Notes under the pieces: model-generated
Told to the model about the DNA's origin: nothing
What the model saw: only the letters and a program-made list of their open reading frames with translations
The model's database searches: none
Shown: positions 51,718 through 60,478 of the stretch, piece after piece
Numbering within the stretch: the stretch's first letter is position 1
Layout of the letters: each line of letters begins with the position of its first letter
NCBI RefSeq assembly: GCF_045209745.1
Contig: NZ_CP109273.1
Span: forward strand, 5,704,001 to 5,768,000
Length of the DNA: 64,000 nt
Origin: Micromonospora sp045209745
GTDB lineage: Bacteria > Actinomycetota > Actinomycetes > Mycobacteriales > Micromonosporaceae
Reading direction: 5' to 3'
Made by a program: the position numbers and the translations under genes

Positions 51718-52506
51718 TCAGGCGGCCCAGTGGCCGCGGCTGCGGTAGACGTCGCGCAGCACGCCGACGTGATCGGTCATGATGCCATCCACACCACGAT
51801 CCAGTAAGTCGTGCATCTGGGCGGGTTCGTCGATCGTCCAGACGTGCACCTGCAAGCCGATCCGGTGGCAGTAGTCGAGGAACCGGCGGTCCACCACCGG
51901 CACCCGGCCGTAGTGCGGCGGCACCTGAGCGGCGACCACCGACGGGGGCAGCCGCAACGGGCGCCCGTGCAGGGAGGCGAGCCGCAGCCGGGCGACCCCG
52001 CGCATGCCGAGGCTGGTGGCGACCCGTCCTCCGGTGAGCGCGCGCAGCCGGGTCAGCCGGGCGTCGCTGAACGAAGCCAGCAGCACCCGGTCGGCGGCGC
52101 CCGCCCGGGTCACGGTCGCGACCGTCGGCTCGACCCCGCCGTCGGCTTTCACGTCGATGTTGAAGCGGACCTGCGGCCAGGCGCCCAGCACCTCGTCGAG
52201 CCGGGGTACGACGGCCGCACCGCCGACGCGTACCGAGGCGAGGTCGGCCCAGCTCAGGTCGGCGATGCGCCCCGTCTCACCGGTGACCCGGCGCAGCGTC
52301 GGGTCGTGGAAGATCACCGCCACGCCGTCCGCGGTGGCGTGCACGTCGGTCTCCACGTACCGGTAGCCCAGCCCGATGGCCCGGGCGAACGCCTCGGTGG
52401 TGTTCTCGTCGCCCTCGGCGGCACCGCCGCGGTGGGCGAACGCCAGCGGCGCGGGCGCGTCGAGGTAACCGAATCGGGTCAGCACGCGACGCAGTATGCC
52501 TGCCAT
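51718..52506 (-). CDS. Glycerophosphodiester phosphodiesterase
   Basis: A 262-residue GDPD with a TIM-barrel fold. The catalytic HRGG...NT block (FAHRGGAAEGDENTTEAF), the metal acid pair in VETDVH and HDPTL are present. It releases glycerol-3-phosphate from glycerophosphodiesters. There is no signal peptide, suggesting a cytoplasmic role in lipid turnover. It is followed closely by the UMF1-type transporter gene on the same strand. Confidence 0.92.
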   Translation of the reverse strand: MAGILRRVLTRFGYLDAPAPLAFAHRGGAAEGDENTTEAFARAIGLGYRYVETDVHATADGVAVIFHDPTLRRVTGETGRIADLSWADLASVRVGGAAVVPRLDEVLGAWPQVRFNIDVKADGGVEPTVATVTRAGAADRVLLASFSDARLTRLRALTGGRVATSLGMRGVARLRLASLHGRPLRLPPSVVAAQVPPHYGRVPVVDRRFLDYCHRIGLQVHVWTIDEPAQMHDLLDRGVDGIMTDHVGVLRDVYRSRGHWAA

Positions 52507-52563
52507 GGGTGGACCGCAGGTGACCCCCCGTTTCCAAGAAACCGAATCGATCTCGTGGCGGCG

Positions 52564-53337
52564 TCAGGCTGAGTGGCGGCGGTGGGCGCGGCTGAGGTCG
52601 GCGGGGCGGCTGGGGTCGACGTGCCGGGGCAGGTCAGGCTCGTCGGGGCGCAGCGGAGCGAGGGTGTCGGTGAGCGCGTCGATGATCCGGTCGGTGGCCC
52701 GGCGGGCCGCGCCGGGGTTGCCGGCAACCGTCTCGCCCAGGTCGACGGGTGCGCCGAAGTGCACCCGGATCACCGGGCGGCGCCACAGCGCGCGGGCGAT
52801 GCCGCGCAGCATTCCCCGGGGCGCCCGATAGGGGAGCACCTCGTGGGCGCCCCACTGGGCGACCGGGATGACCGGGGCGGCGCAGGCCAGGGCGAGCCGC
52901 GCGGCGCCGGTCTTGCCGCGTTCGGGCCACATGCCGGGGTCCAGGCCGATGCGTCCTTCCGGGTAGATGAGGATCACCGAGCCGCCCGCGACGGCGGTGG
53001 CGGCGGCGTCCAGTGCCCGGTGTACCCCGGTGGTGCCCCGGTCGACGCGGATGTGCCCGGCGCGGCGCATGGCGGCGCCGATCACCGGGGCGCGGAACAA
53101 CCCGGCGGTCGCCATGATCCGGGGGGCGATGCCGCGGGTCTGGCAGGCGGCGGCCAGCACCACGGGGTCGAACGGGCTGATGTGGTTGGCGGCCAGCACC
53201 AGCGGTCCGCGGCGCAGGTGCGCGGGGACGTCGCCGGTGACCTCGATGCGGGCCAGCAGGCCGACCAGGGCCCGGGCCAGCAGCAGGGCGGCGCGCCAGA
53301 CCAGCGGCGGCTGCCAGGGGGAGTGTGCCGTGTTCAT
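52564..53337 (-). CDS. 1-acyl-glycerol-3-phosphate acyltransferase
   Basis: A 257-residue acyltransferase of the PlsC family. The catalytic NHxSxxD motif is NHISPFD and the substrate motif is EGRIG. One N-terminal hydrophobic helix anchors it. It probably makes phosphatidic acid from lysophosphatidic acid. The ATG at 53337 is the first start that gives the family-like N-terminus (MNTAHSPWQPPL); the frame is open to 53442. Confidence 0.87.
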   Translation of the reverse strand: MNTAHSPWQPPLVWRAALLLARALVGLLARIEVTGDVPAHLRRGPLVLAANHISPFDPVVLAAACQTRGIAPRIMATAGLFRAPVIGAAMRRAGHIRVDRGTTGVHRALDAAATAVAGGSVILIYPEGRIGLDPGMWPERGKTGAARLALACAAPVIPVAQWGAHEVLPYRAPRGMLRGIARALWRRPVIRVHFGAPVDLGETVAGNPGAARRATDRIIDALTDTLAPLRPDEPDLPRHVDPSRPADLSRAHRRHSA

Positions 53338-53496
53338 CAGCGCGCCATCGTCGCACGTGGCGGCGGGGCCGCGGGGGCAGGTCGCCTGGTTGCCCGCGGC
53401 TGGGCGTCGGGCTGGGCCGGCGGCCGGGGTGATCAGGGTCATTGGTCCCGGGCCGGTTCGGGTCGCCTGCCCCTGCCCAACCCTCTACGACGAACA

Positions 53497-53521
53497 GTAG
53501 TATTTACTACGTCTCGTAGTA
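53497..53521. promoter_or_regulatory. Overlapping palindromes before cydA
   Basis: GTAGTA-TT-TACTAC (53497-53510) and TACTACG-TCT-CGTAGTA (53505-53521) are two perfect, overlapping palindromes within 25 nt. They lie 21 nt before the cydA GTG. The TACTAC/GTAGTA arms recall operators of BlaI/MecI-type winged-helix repressors. The actual regulator is unknown. Confidence 0.6.
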
Positions 53522-53541
53522 TGAGTAGCTGGGGGTTTCAG

Positions 53542-54954
53542 GTGGACGCGTTGGACGTTGCCCGGTGGCAGTTCGGTGTCACCACCGTCTACCACTTTCT
53601 CTTCGTGCCGCTGACCATCGGCCTGTCCGTGCTGGTGGCCATCCTGCAGACGTTGTGGCACCGCACCGGCAACGAGCGCTACCTCAAGCTCACCAAGTTC
53701 TACGGCAAGCTGTTCCTGATCAACTTTGCGATGGGTGTGGTCACCGGCATCGTGCAGGAGTTCCAGTTCGGCATGAACTGGAGCGACTACTCCCGCTTCG
53801 TCGGTGACATCTTCGGCGCCCCCCTCGCCATCGAGGCGCTGGTCGCGTTCTTCCTCGAATCCACCTTCATCGGCCTGTGGATCTTCGGCTGGGACCGGCT
53901 GCCCAAGCGGGCGCACCTGGCCAGCATCTGGGCCGCCGCGATCGGCACCAACCTCAGCGCGTATTTCATCCTCGCGGCGAACTCGTTCATGCAGAACCCG
54001 GTCGGCTTCCGGATCAACCCGGACAGCGGGCGCGCCGAGCTGACCGACTTCCCGGCCGTGCTGACCAACAAGGTCGCCCTGATCACCTTCCCGCACACCC
54101 TGGCCGGCTCGTTCCTGGTCGCCGGGGCGCTGGTCGTCGCCGTCGGCCTGTGGCACGTGATCCGCAACCGCGACTCCGCCGACACCGGCGCCTACCGCTT
54201 CGCCACGAAGTTCGGCTCCTGGGTGGTGCTGGTCTCCGCCACGCTGGTGGCGATCACCGGCGACATCCAGGGCAAGATCATGACCGAGGTGCAGCCGATG
54301 AAGATGGCCGCCGCCGAGGGCCTCTACACCACCGAGAGCCCCGCCTCCTTCTCCGTGCTCACCATCGGCAGCCTCGACGGCAGCCGCGAGGTGTTCGCCC
54401 TCAAGATCCCGTACCTGCTGTCGTACCTGGGCACCGGCGACCCGAACGGCACCGTGCACGGCATCAACGACCTGCAGGCCCAGTACGCCAGCCAGTACGG
54501 CGCGGGCAGCTACACCCCGATCATCCCGGTCACCTACTGGAGCTTCCGCTTCATGATCGCCTTCGGGATGGCCGCCGCCGCGATCGCCCTGCTGGTCCTC
54601 TGGAGCCAGCGCAAGGGCCGCACCCCGAGCAGCAAGTGGCTGCTGCGCGCCGGGCTGGCCATGCCGGTGCTGCCGCTGCTGGCCAACTCGTTCGGCTGGA
54701 TCTTCACCGAGATGGGCCGTCAGCCGTGGATCGTCTTCGGCGAGATGCTCACCCGCGACGGCGTGTCCCGCAGTGTCTCGCTGGCCGAGGTGCTCACCTC
54801 GTTCACCGCCTTCACGTTGATCTACGCCACCCTCGCCGTGATCGAGGTCAAGCTGCTGCTGCGCTACGCGAAGGCCGGCGTGCCAGACGTCAGCGACCAA
54901 CCCCCCACCGACGACACCGACGACGCCGAGCGCCCGCTCGCCTTCGCCTACTGA
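53542..54954 (+). CDS. cydA: Cytochrome bd oxidase subunit I
   Basis: The haem-bearing quinol-oxidising subunit of the high-affinity bd oxidase. The 470-residue protein has about nine helices, starts DALDVARWQFGVTTVYHFLFVP and contains the family block GWIFTEMGRQPW near residue 390. I chose the GTG at 53542 because GGGGG precedes it and the family normally starts here; an ATG at 53521 lies inside the operator palindrome. The Q-loop is short, as in actinobacteria. cydB follows 14 nt later. Confidence 0.93.
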   Translation: MDALDVARWQFGVTTVYHFLFVPLTIGLSVLVAILQTLWHRTGNERYLKLTKFYGKLFLINFAMGVVTGIVQEFQFGMNWSDYSRFVGDIFGAPLAIEALVAFFLESTFIGLWIFGWDRLPKRAHLASIWAAAIGTNLSAYFILAANSFMQNPVGFRINPDSGRAELTDFPAVLTNKVALITFPHTLAGSFLVAGALVVAVGLWHVIRNRDSADTGAYRFATKFGSWVVLVSATLVAITGDIQGKIMTEVQPMKMAAAEGLYTTESPASFSVLTIGSLDGSREVFALKIPYLLSYLGTGDPNGTVHGINDLQAQYASQYGAGSYTPIIPVTYWSFRFMIAFGMAAAAIALLVLWSQRKGRTPSSKWLLRAGLAMPVLPLLANSFGWIFTEMGRQPWIVFGEMLTRDGVSRSVSLAEVLTSFTAFTLIYATLAVIEVKLLLRYAKAGVPDVSDQPPTDDTDDAERPLAFAY

Positions 54955-54968
54955 TCCCGGAGCCCATC

Positions 54969-55967
54969 GTGGAACTGACCACCATCTGGTTTCTCCTCGT
55001 CGCCGTGCTGTTCACCGGGTACTTCATCCTGGAGGGCTTCGACTTCGGCGTCGGCATGCTGCTGCCCGTGCTCGGCCGCGACGACCGGGAACGCCGCGTC
55101 CTGATCAACACCATCGGCCCGGTCTGGGACGGCAACGAGGTGTGGCTGATCACCGCCGGTGGCGCCATGTTCGCCGCGTTCCCCGAGTGGTACGCCACCC
55201 TGTTCTCCGGCTTCTACCTGCCGCTGCTGCTGATCCTGCTGGCCCTGATCGCCCGAGGGGTGGCCTTCGAATACCGGCACAAGCGCCCCGAGGCGTCCTG
55301 GAAGCGCCGCTGGGACGCGGCGATCGTGGTCGGCTCGCTGCTGCCGGCGATCCTGTGGGGCGTCGCCTTCGCCAACATCCTGCGCGGTGTGCCGCTGGAC
55401 GCCGAACACGAGTACGTCGGTGGGCTGTTGAACCTGCTCAACCCGTACGCCCTGCTCGGTGGCGCGACGACCCTCGCGCTGTTCCTCACCCACGGCGCGG
55501 TGTTCATCGCCCTGAAGACCACCGGTGACATCCGCGACCGGGCGGGTGCCCTCGCGGTGCGCCTGGGCGTCGGCACCGCGGTGCTCGCGGTCGGGTTCCT
55601 CACCTGGACGTTGAGCATCCGCTTCAGCGCGGCCGCCGTCGTGCTCGCCGTCGGCGCGGCCCTCGCCCTGCTCGGTGGCCTCGCCGCCGCCCGGGTACGC
55701 CGGGAGGGCTGGGCGTTCACCGGCACCGCCGTGGCGATCGGCCTGGCCGTGGCGACCCTGTTCGCGGCGCTGTTCCCGAACGTCATGCCCTCCACCCTGG
55801 ACGCCGCCGGCACGCTGACCACCACCAACGCGGCCTCCACCCCCTACACCCTGAAGATCATGACGTGGGTGGCGGTGATCTTCACCCCGATCGTGCTGGC
55901 CTACCAGGGCTGGACGTACTGGGTGTTCCGCAAGCGCATCGGCGTGGCCAACATCCCGCAGCACTGA
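54969..55967 (+). CDS. cydB: Cytochrome bd oxidase subunit II
   Basis: The second structural subunit, 332 residues with about eight helices. The N-terminus ELTTIWFLLVAVLFTGYFILEG and the GPVWDGNEVWLI motif are family marks. With CydA it reduces oxygen at low tension without pumping protons. The GTG at 54969 gives a tight operon with cydA. No cydD or cydC ABC genes follow, unlike the common cydABDC arrangement. A strong terminator follows. Confidence 0.93.
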   Translation: MELTTIWFLLVAVLFTGYFILEGFDFGVGMLLPVLGRDDRERRVLINTIGPVWDGNEVWLITAGGAMFAAFPEWYATLFSGFYLPLLLILLALIARGVAFEYRHKRPEASWKRRWDAAIVVGSLLPAILWGVAFANILRGVPLDAEHEYVGGLLNLLNPYALLGGATTLALFLTHGAVFIALKTTGDIRDRAGALAVRLGVGTAVLAVGFLTWTLSIRFSAAAVVLAVGAALALLGGLAAARVRREGWAFTGTAVAIGLAVATLFAALFPNVMPSTLDAAGTLTTTNAASTPYTLKIMTWVAVIFTPIVLAYQGWTYWVFRKRIGVANIPQH

Positions 55968-55973
55968 CCGGCG

Positions 55974-56005
55974 GGGTGCGGGGTCGGTACGCCGGCCCCG
56001 CACCC
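55974..56005 (+). terminator. 14-bp hairpin after cydB
   Basis: GGGTGCGGGGTCGG and CCGGCCCCGCACCC form a 14-bp stem with one T-G pair and a TACG loop, starting 7 nt after the cydB stop. Confidence 0.75.
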
Positions 56006-56055
56006 GGGCCGAAAATCGGTGGCCGGGTGCGGACCCGTCCCGCTACGGTGCGCCG

Positions 56056-57246
56056 ATGCCCGCCACCGTGCACGTGCGCGAACTCACCGTTGACGACCTG
56101 GCCGCCGCCTGGGAACTGGGCCGGTTCGCCTTCGGGTTCGACCCGCAGCGACCACCGCACGCCACCGTCGCAGTGCCCGGCCTGACCCGCTACGGCGCGT
56201 TCGACGACACCGGCCGGCTCGTCGGCAAGGCCGTCGACCTGCACCACGACCAGTGGTGGTCCGGGCGGGCCGTGCCCGCGGCCGACGTCGGGGGCGTGGC
56301 GGTCGCCCCCGAGGCCCGCGGCCGGGGCGTGGCCCGCGGCATGCTCACCGCCCTGCTGCGCGGCGCCCGCGAGCGCGGCGCAGCGATCAGCGCGCTGTAC
56401 CCGACCGTCGCCGCGCCCTACCGTGCCTGCGGCTGGGAGGCGGCCGGGGTGCTGCGCACGGTCGACCTGGCCACCGCCGTGCTACCCCGGCACCGGCCGG
56501 ACCCCCGGTTGACCGTCCGCGCCGGCACGCCCGCCGACCTGCCCGCCGTCGCGGCCCTGTATGAGCGGGTCACCCGGCACCGCAACGGCATGCTGACCCG
56601 TCGGGGCGAGTTGTTCGACTTCTTCGCCGCCGAACGCGGCGTGCCCGGCGACGGGCTCACCCTGGTCGAGGACGGCGGTGACCTGGTGGGTTACGCCAGC
56701 TGGGAACGGGGCCGTGGCTACGGCGCCGACTCGGTGCTCACCGTCGATGAGGCCCTGGCGACCACCGCCGAGGCCGCCCGGGAACTCGTCGGCGTGCTCG
56801 GCAGTTGGGCCAGTGTCGCACCGACCCTGCGGCTGTGCCCCCTCGACGGCGACGCCGTGAGCGTCCACCTGCCGTTGGAGTCGGCCCGCGACCACGAACG
56901 GAACCTGTGGATGCAACGACCGGTGGACGTGGCCCGGGCGGTCGGCATGCGCGGGTGGCCCACCCACGCCCGGGGCGCCGTCGAGTTCACCCTCGCCGAC
57001 GCGGTCGCCGAGTGGAACGCCGGCACCTGGCGGTTGAGCGTCGCCGACGGCGCCGGTGAGCTGACCCGGATCGGTGGCGAGGCGGACCTGCGGCTGGACG
57101 TGCGCGGCTTCGCGCTGCTCTACGCCGGCGCCGCCCGCGCCCGGTCGGTCGCCGAGGCGGGCCTGCTGCACGCCGCCGGCGCCGACCCGGACGCCCTGGA
57201 CCTGTTGGGCGCCGCAGGCCCGGCGCAGCTGCTCGACTACTTCTGA
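56056..57246 (+). CDS. Eis-like multi-domain acetyltransferase
   Basis: A 396-residue protein with the Eis layout: an N-terminal GNAT domain with VGGVAVAPEARGRGVARGML, a second GNAT-like domain, and a C-terminal sterol-carrier-like region. Eis from M. tuberculosis acetylates aminoglycosides and protein lysines. TACGGT ends 6 nt before the ATG, supporting a leaderless message. Its end overlaps the convergent MarR gene by 10 nt. Whether it confers drug resistance cannot be judged from the sequence. Confidence 0.87.
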   Translation: MPATVHVRELTVDDLAAAWELGRFAFGFDPQRPPHATVAVPGLTRYGAFDDTGRLVGKAVDLHHDQWWSGRAVPAADVGGVAVAPEARGRGVARGMLTALLRGARERGAAISALYPTVAAPYRACGWEAAGVLRTVDLATAVLPRHRPDPRLTVRAGTPADLPAVAALYERVTRHRNGMLTRRGELFDFFAAERGVPGDGLTLVEDGGDLVGYASWERGRGYGADSVLTVDEALATTAEAARELVGVLGSWASVAPTLRLCPLDGDAVSVHLPLESARDHERNLWMQRPVDVARAVGMRGWPTHARGAVEFTLADAVAEWNAGTWRLSVADGAGELTRIGGEADLRLDVRGFALLYAGAARARSVAEAGLLHAAGADPDALDLLGAAGPAQLLDYF

Positions 57247-57719
57247 CCGACCGCCGCGGCAACGTCCGGGGGCGCTGCCAACTCGGCGTTCGCACGTTGG
57301 GTGACCAGGGTGAGGACCCGGGCGGCGGTGCTGGTCTCGTCGGTCGGGAGGTCCGCGTACAGCCGGGCGGTGATGCCCGTGACGGCGTCGGAGACGCGGC
57401 CGTGCAGGGTGTGGCCGGTGTCGGTGAGCCACACCTGCGGCTCCCCGGCATCCGTCGGCGTACGGTCGCCGACCTGGGCCAGCCCGGCGTCGACGAGGTG
57501 GGTGATCAGCGTGTGCACCGTCGGCTCGTCGACCTTGAGGGTGCTGGTGATCCGGTGCACGAGCCCGGTCCGTTCGATCGCGCCGGGGGCGAGGACGTTG
57601 AGGGTGAGCACCTGGCCGAAGCTGACCCCGAGCGGGGCGATGGCCCGCTCCAGCAGGGCCCGGGTGGCGTAGTGGGCCTGGCCGATGACCTGGCCGTTGA
57701 GGGTGGGAGCGGTGGACAT
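57237..57719 (-). CDS. MarR-like regulator
   Basis: A 160-residue winged-helix protein, MarR-like, with a DEPTVHTLITHLVDAGLAQV recognition segment and a VWLTDTGHTLHG wing. ATG at 57719 follows AAAGGAGG on the minus strand. It is divergent from a second MarR gene (57816). Two overlapping CGTTGG-N5-CCAACG palindromes lie between them. The last codons overlap the Eis-like gene by 10 nt. Confidence 0.78.
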   Translation of the reverse strand: MSTAPTLNGQVIGQAHYATRALLERAIAPLGVSFGQVLTLNVLAPGAIERTGLVHRITSTLKVDEPTVHTLITHLVDAGLAQVGDRTPTDAGEPQVWLTDTGHTLHGRVSDAVTGITARLYADLPTDETSTAARVLTLVTQRANAELAAPPDVAAAVGQK

Positions 57720-57735
57720 GACGCCTCCTTTTGAG

Positions 57736-57767
57736 CGTTGGCCTGACCAACGTTGGTGCAGCCAACG
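57736..57767. promoter_or_regulatory. Two overlapping CGTTGG-N5-CCAACG operators
   Basis: CGTTGG-CCTGA-CCAACG (57736-57752) and CGTTGG-TGCAG-CCAACG (57751-57767) are perfect palindromes sharing CG. A further CCAACG half site lies near 57790. They sit between divergent MarR genes, next to the TAGACT -10 of the right-hand gene, so one dimer pair could control both. Confidence 0.75.
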
Positions 57768-57815
57768 TAACACAGATCGTGGGTCGGACCAACGATTCCT
57801 GGTAGACTTCGGCCC

Positions 57816-58268
57816 ATGGAGTCCAGCGCCCCGCAGTCACCCGCCGGGCTCAGCACCACCCCGAGCTGGCTGCTCAACCAGACCGCCAGCCACGCCGCCC
57901 GCCTGCTCAGCGAGGGCTTCGCCGCGCACGACCTACGCGGCTACCACTACCGGCTGCTCGCCACGCTGGCCGAGGACGGCCCCGCCAGCCAGGCCGACCT
58001 CGGCCGACGCTGCGGCATCGACCGCAGCGACGTCGTGGCGGCCATCAACGACCTGGCCGGTCGGGGACTCGTCGTACGAGCCCCCGACCCGGCCGATCGC
58101 CGCCGCAACATCATCAGCAGCACCGACGCCGGCGCCCACGAGGCACGCCGGATGGCCGAGACCGTCGACCGGGTCCAGCAGGACCTGCTCGCCCCGCTGT
58201 CCGCCGCCGAACGTGACCAGCTCACCCGGCTGCTCACCCGGCTGCTGGACCACCACACCCGGAACTGA
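57816..58268 (+). CDS. MarR family regulator
   Basis: A 150-residue winged-helix regulator. The DNA-binding part reads ASQADLGRRCGIDRSDVVAAINDLAGRGLVV and the wing PADRRRNIISSTDAG. TAGACT lies 7 nt before the ATG at 57816, so the message is probably leaderless. It is divergent from another MarR gene with shared tandem operators. Targets other than themselves are not visible. Confidence 0.9.
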   Translation: MESSAPQSPAGLSTTPSWLLNQTASHAARLLSEGFAAHDLRGYHYRLLATLAEDGPASQADLGRRCGIDRSDVVAAINDLAGRGLVVRAPDPADRRRNIISSTDAGAHEARRMAETVDRVQQDLLAPLSAAERDQLTRLLTRLLDHHTRN

Positions 58269-58277
58269 CCCGACCCG

Positions 58278-58964
58278 TCAGCGGGCCTCGCGCAGCTCCG
58301 CCAGCCGGGCCTCGATCTCGGCCAGCTCCGCGCGCAGCTTGTCCGCCTGCTGCTCCGCCTCGGCCCGCTCCGTGCCCAGGATGTGCTCCACCGCCTCCTG
58401 AACGCCCGGCACGTCGACCAGCGCCACCATCCTCAACGCCTCGGCCGGCTTCACCACGTACGGCTTCGCGAGCGCCTTGGTGCCCTGCTGCGCGGCGACG
58501 GTCCACTCACCGTCGGCGTACGCCAGCGTCACCGTGAGGCCCGCGGGCCCCTTCGGCTTGACGGCCTTGACCACCCGCCGCGCCGGCGACTTCTCCGTCT
58601 GCTCCACCTTCGGCTCCTCCTGTCGCTGCACGGGCACCCGCGGCGTGTCCAACACGAACTCCGGTGCCGCCACCGCCGCCGACTCCTGCGGCTCCGGCTC
58701 CGGTTTCGGCTCCACCACCCGACGAGTAACACCCTTGGGCGCCACAGCCAGATCGGCGGGGGAGAACGGCAACTCGTCACGGCCGAAGCGCACCACCACG
58801 AACTCGTCGGACACCTCAGGGTCGGTCAGCTCAATCACCTGACCGACCTGACCGGCGATCTGCCCCGCCGCCGCGGTGAACACCACCCGTGGCTTACGCC
58901 CGGCCGCCAACGCCTCCCGGATGCTCTGCACCTCGCTAGTGGACAAACCCTGGCCGGCATCCAT
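58278..58964 (-). CDS. Hypothetical protein with KOW-like and coiled-coil parts
   Basis: A 228-residue protein. The N-terminal third (to about 70) looks like a small beta domain with a QVIELTDPEVSDEFVVVRFGRDELPF pattern, similar to actinobacterial proteins of unknown role. A P/E/Q-rich linker spans about 85-130, and the last 35 residues form a charged coiled coil. The ATG at 58964 follows GAGGG; a GTG at 58967 is an alternative. No signal peptide or catalytic motif is seen. Confidence 0.6.
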   Translation of the reverse strand: MDAGQGLSTSEVQSIREALAAGRKPRVVFTAAAGQIAGQVGQVIELTDPEVSDEFVVVRFGRDELPFSPADLAVAPKGVTRRVVEPKPEPEPQESAAVAAPEFVLDTPRVPVQRQEEPKVEQTEKSPARRVVKAVKPKGPAGLTVTLAYADGEWTVAAQQGTKALAKPYVVKPAEALRMVALVDVPGVQEAVEHILGTERAEAEQQADKLRAELAEIEARLAELREAR

Positions 58965-59047
58965 CACAACCCTCTTCCGTACACCTGTTTGATTGCTGTC
59001 TTGATACCAGCCCGCTGCGACACCCGCCGCATGGGGCTCGCGCCCGC

Positions 59048-59509
59048 TCAGCCGCCCAACGCCCGCAGCGCCCGGTCCGCGTGGTCGTTCATGCTGACCT
59101 CGCTGTGGATCACCTCGATGACTCGCCGGTCCGCGCCGATCACGAACGTCAGCCGCTTCATGCTCAACGGCCCCAACGGAAGCCGCCGCCTGACCCCGAA
59201 CTGCTGCGCCACCGTCCCGTCCTCATCCGACAACAGCGGATAGTCGAAGCCGTGCAGCTGGGAGAACTCCGCCTGCTTCGCCACCGGATCCCGGCTGATG
59301 CCCACCCGCGACGCGCCCAGCACCGTGAACTCCGCCGCGAGGTCCCGGAAGTGGCAGCTCTCCGCCGTGCACCCCCGCGTCATCGCCGCCGGGTAGAAGA
59401 ACAACACCACCGGCCCCGCCGCCAGGAACTCCGACAGCCGCCGCGGCGTGCCCGTCTCATCCGGCAACTCGAAATCCTGCACCACGTCGCCGACACGCAC
59501 ACCCGCCAC
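59048..59509 (-). CDS. Peroxiredoxin (Bcp/PrxQ type)
   Basis: A 153-residue thiol peroxidase. The peroxidatic cysteine lies in AMTRGCTAESC, with a second cysteine five residues later as in PrxQ. It reduces hydrogen peroxide and organic peroxides using thioredoxin-type electron donors. The GTG at 59509 gives the usual N-terminus (AGVRVGDVVQDFELP). The patatin gene lies just upstream on the same strand, with a 45-nt gap. Confidence 0.9.
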   Translation of the reverse strand: MAGVRVGDVVQDFELPDETGTPRRLSEFLAAGPVVLFFYPAAMTRGCTAESCHFRDLAAEFTVLGASRVGISRDPVAKQAEFSQLHGFDYPLLSDEDGTVAQQFGVRRRLPLGPLSMKRLTFVIGADRRVIEVIHSEVSMNDHADRALRALGG

Positions 59510-59554
59510 CGCGCACCTCCGCTTCCCGATCGAACGCGCGGTGAGCGTAAGCGA

Positions 59555-60388
59555 TCAGGCCCAGAGCGCCGCCACCTCGTCCACCACCACCGCGGCCTGC
59601 GCCCGTCCGGCCCGCGCCGCGCCCGCCCGCCGCGCCGGGTCCAGCACATTGCGGCCGATCGCCGCACGCGCCGCCGCGTCCGGCGTCACCACCACCACCC
59701 GCGACCCAGCGACCCGCAACTCGGCCACCTGCGCGGACAACCGCGGCATCGGTCCGAACGCCGCCGACGTCGGCGCGAACACCAGCACCCGTCGCGCGCC
59801 CGCCGCCAGATCGGCGTTCACGGACGAGCGCATCCCACCATCGACGTAGCGGCGCGCGCCGACCGTCACCGGCGGCCACACCCCGGGCACCGCGCAACTC
59901 GCACCCACCGCGTCGACCAGCGATACCTCGCTGTCGCGGTCGAACACCACGAACTCACCGGAAGACGCGTCCACCGCCGTGATCAGCAGCCGCCGCGCCG
60001 GCCACTCCCGGGCGGGGAGGCGGGCCTCGATCACCGCGCGTCGCGACGCCTCCGACGGGGTACGCGCCGCCACCGCCATCGCCCCGATCCGGGCTCGGGA
60101 GCGCACCACGTCACGGGTACGGCCACCGGCCCACACCAGCCGCGCCAGCGTCGCGAAACCCAACCGTGCCGCCACCTCGCTCGACGGCGGCACCAACTGC
60201 TCCTCGTAGAACTGCTCCAGGGGCAACACGGAACACACCTGCGCGCCGACCACCGAGCCCGCCGACGTACCCACCACCAGATCCGCGCCGGTGACCGGCA
60301 CGCCCCGCTCGACCAGCCCCGCCAGCAACCCCAACTCCCAGGCCACCCCGGTCACCCCGCCACCACCGAGCACCAACGCCCGCGACAT
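59555..60388 (-). CDS. Patatin-like phospholipase
   Basis: A 277-residue patatin-fold hydrolase. The oxyanion motif GGGGVTG, the nucleophile GTSAG (GxSxG) and the DGGM aspartate motif are all intact. It probably cleaves phospholipids or other acyl esters. There is no signal peptide. ATG at 60388 has GAGAGG upstream on the minus strand. It is divergent from the SDR gene. Confidence 0.9.
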   Translation of the reverse strand: MSRALVLGGGGVTGVAWELGLLAGLVERGVPVTGADLVVGTSAGSVVGAQVCSVLPLEQFYEEQLVPPSSEVAARLGFATLARLVWAGGRTRDVVRSRARIGAMAVAARTPSEASRRAVIEARLPAREWPARRLLITAVDASSGEFVVFDRDSEVSLVDAVGASCAVPGVWPPVTVGARRYVDGGMRSSVNADLAAGARRVLVFAPTSAAFGPMPRLSAQVAELRVAGSRVVVVTPDAAARAAIGRNVLDPARRAGAARAGRAQAAVVVDEVAALWA

Positions 60389-60478
60389 GTGACTCTCCTC
60401 TCGACGACCGACCCGCGCCGGTCACGGTAGCGTCGGCCCGGCTGCTTCGCAGCCATCGACAACTCCTTGGAGGACACC

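Noticed and set aside
52573..53541. An upstream extension of the cydA frame by more than 300 codons
   Set aside because: It runs antisense through the acyltransferase gene and lacks family similarity before residue DALDVARW.
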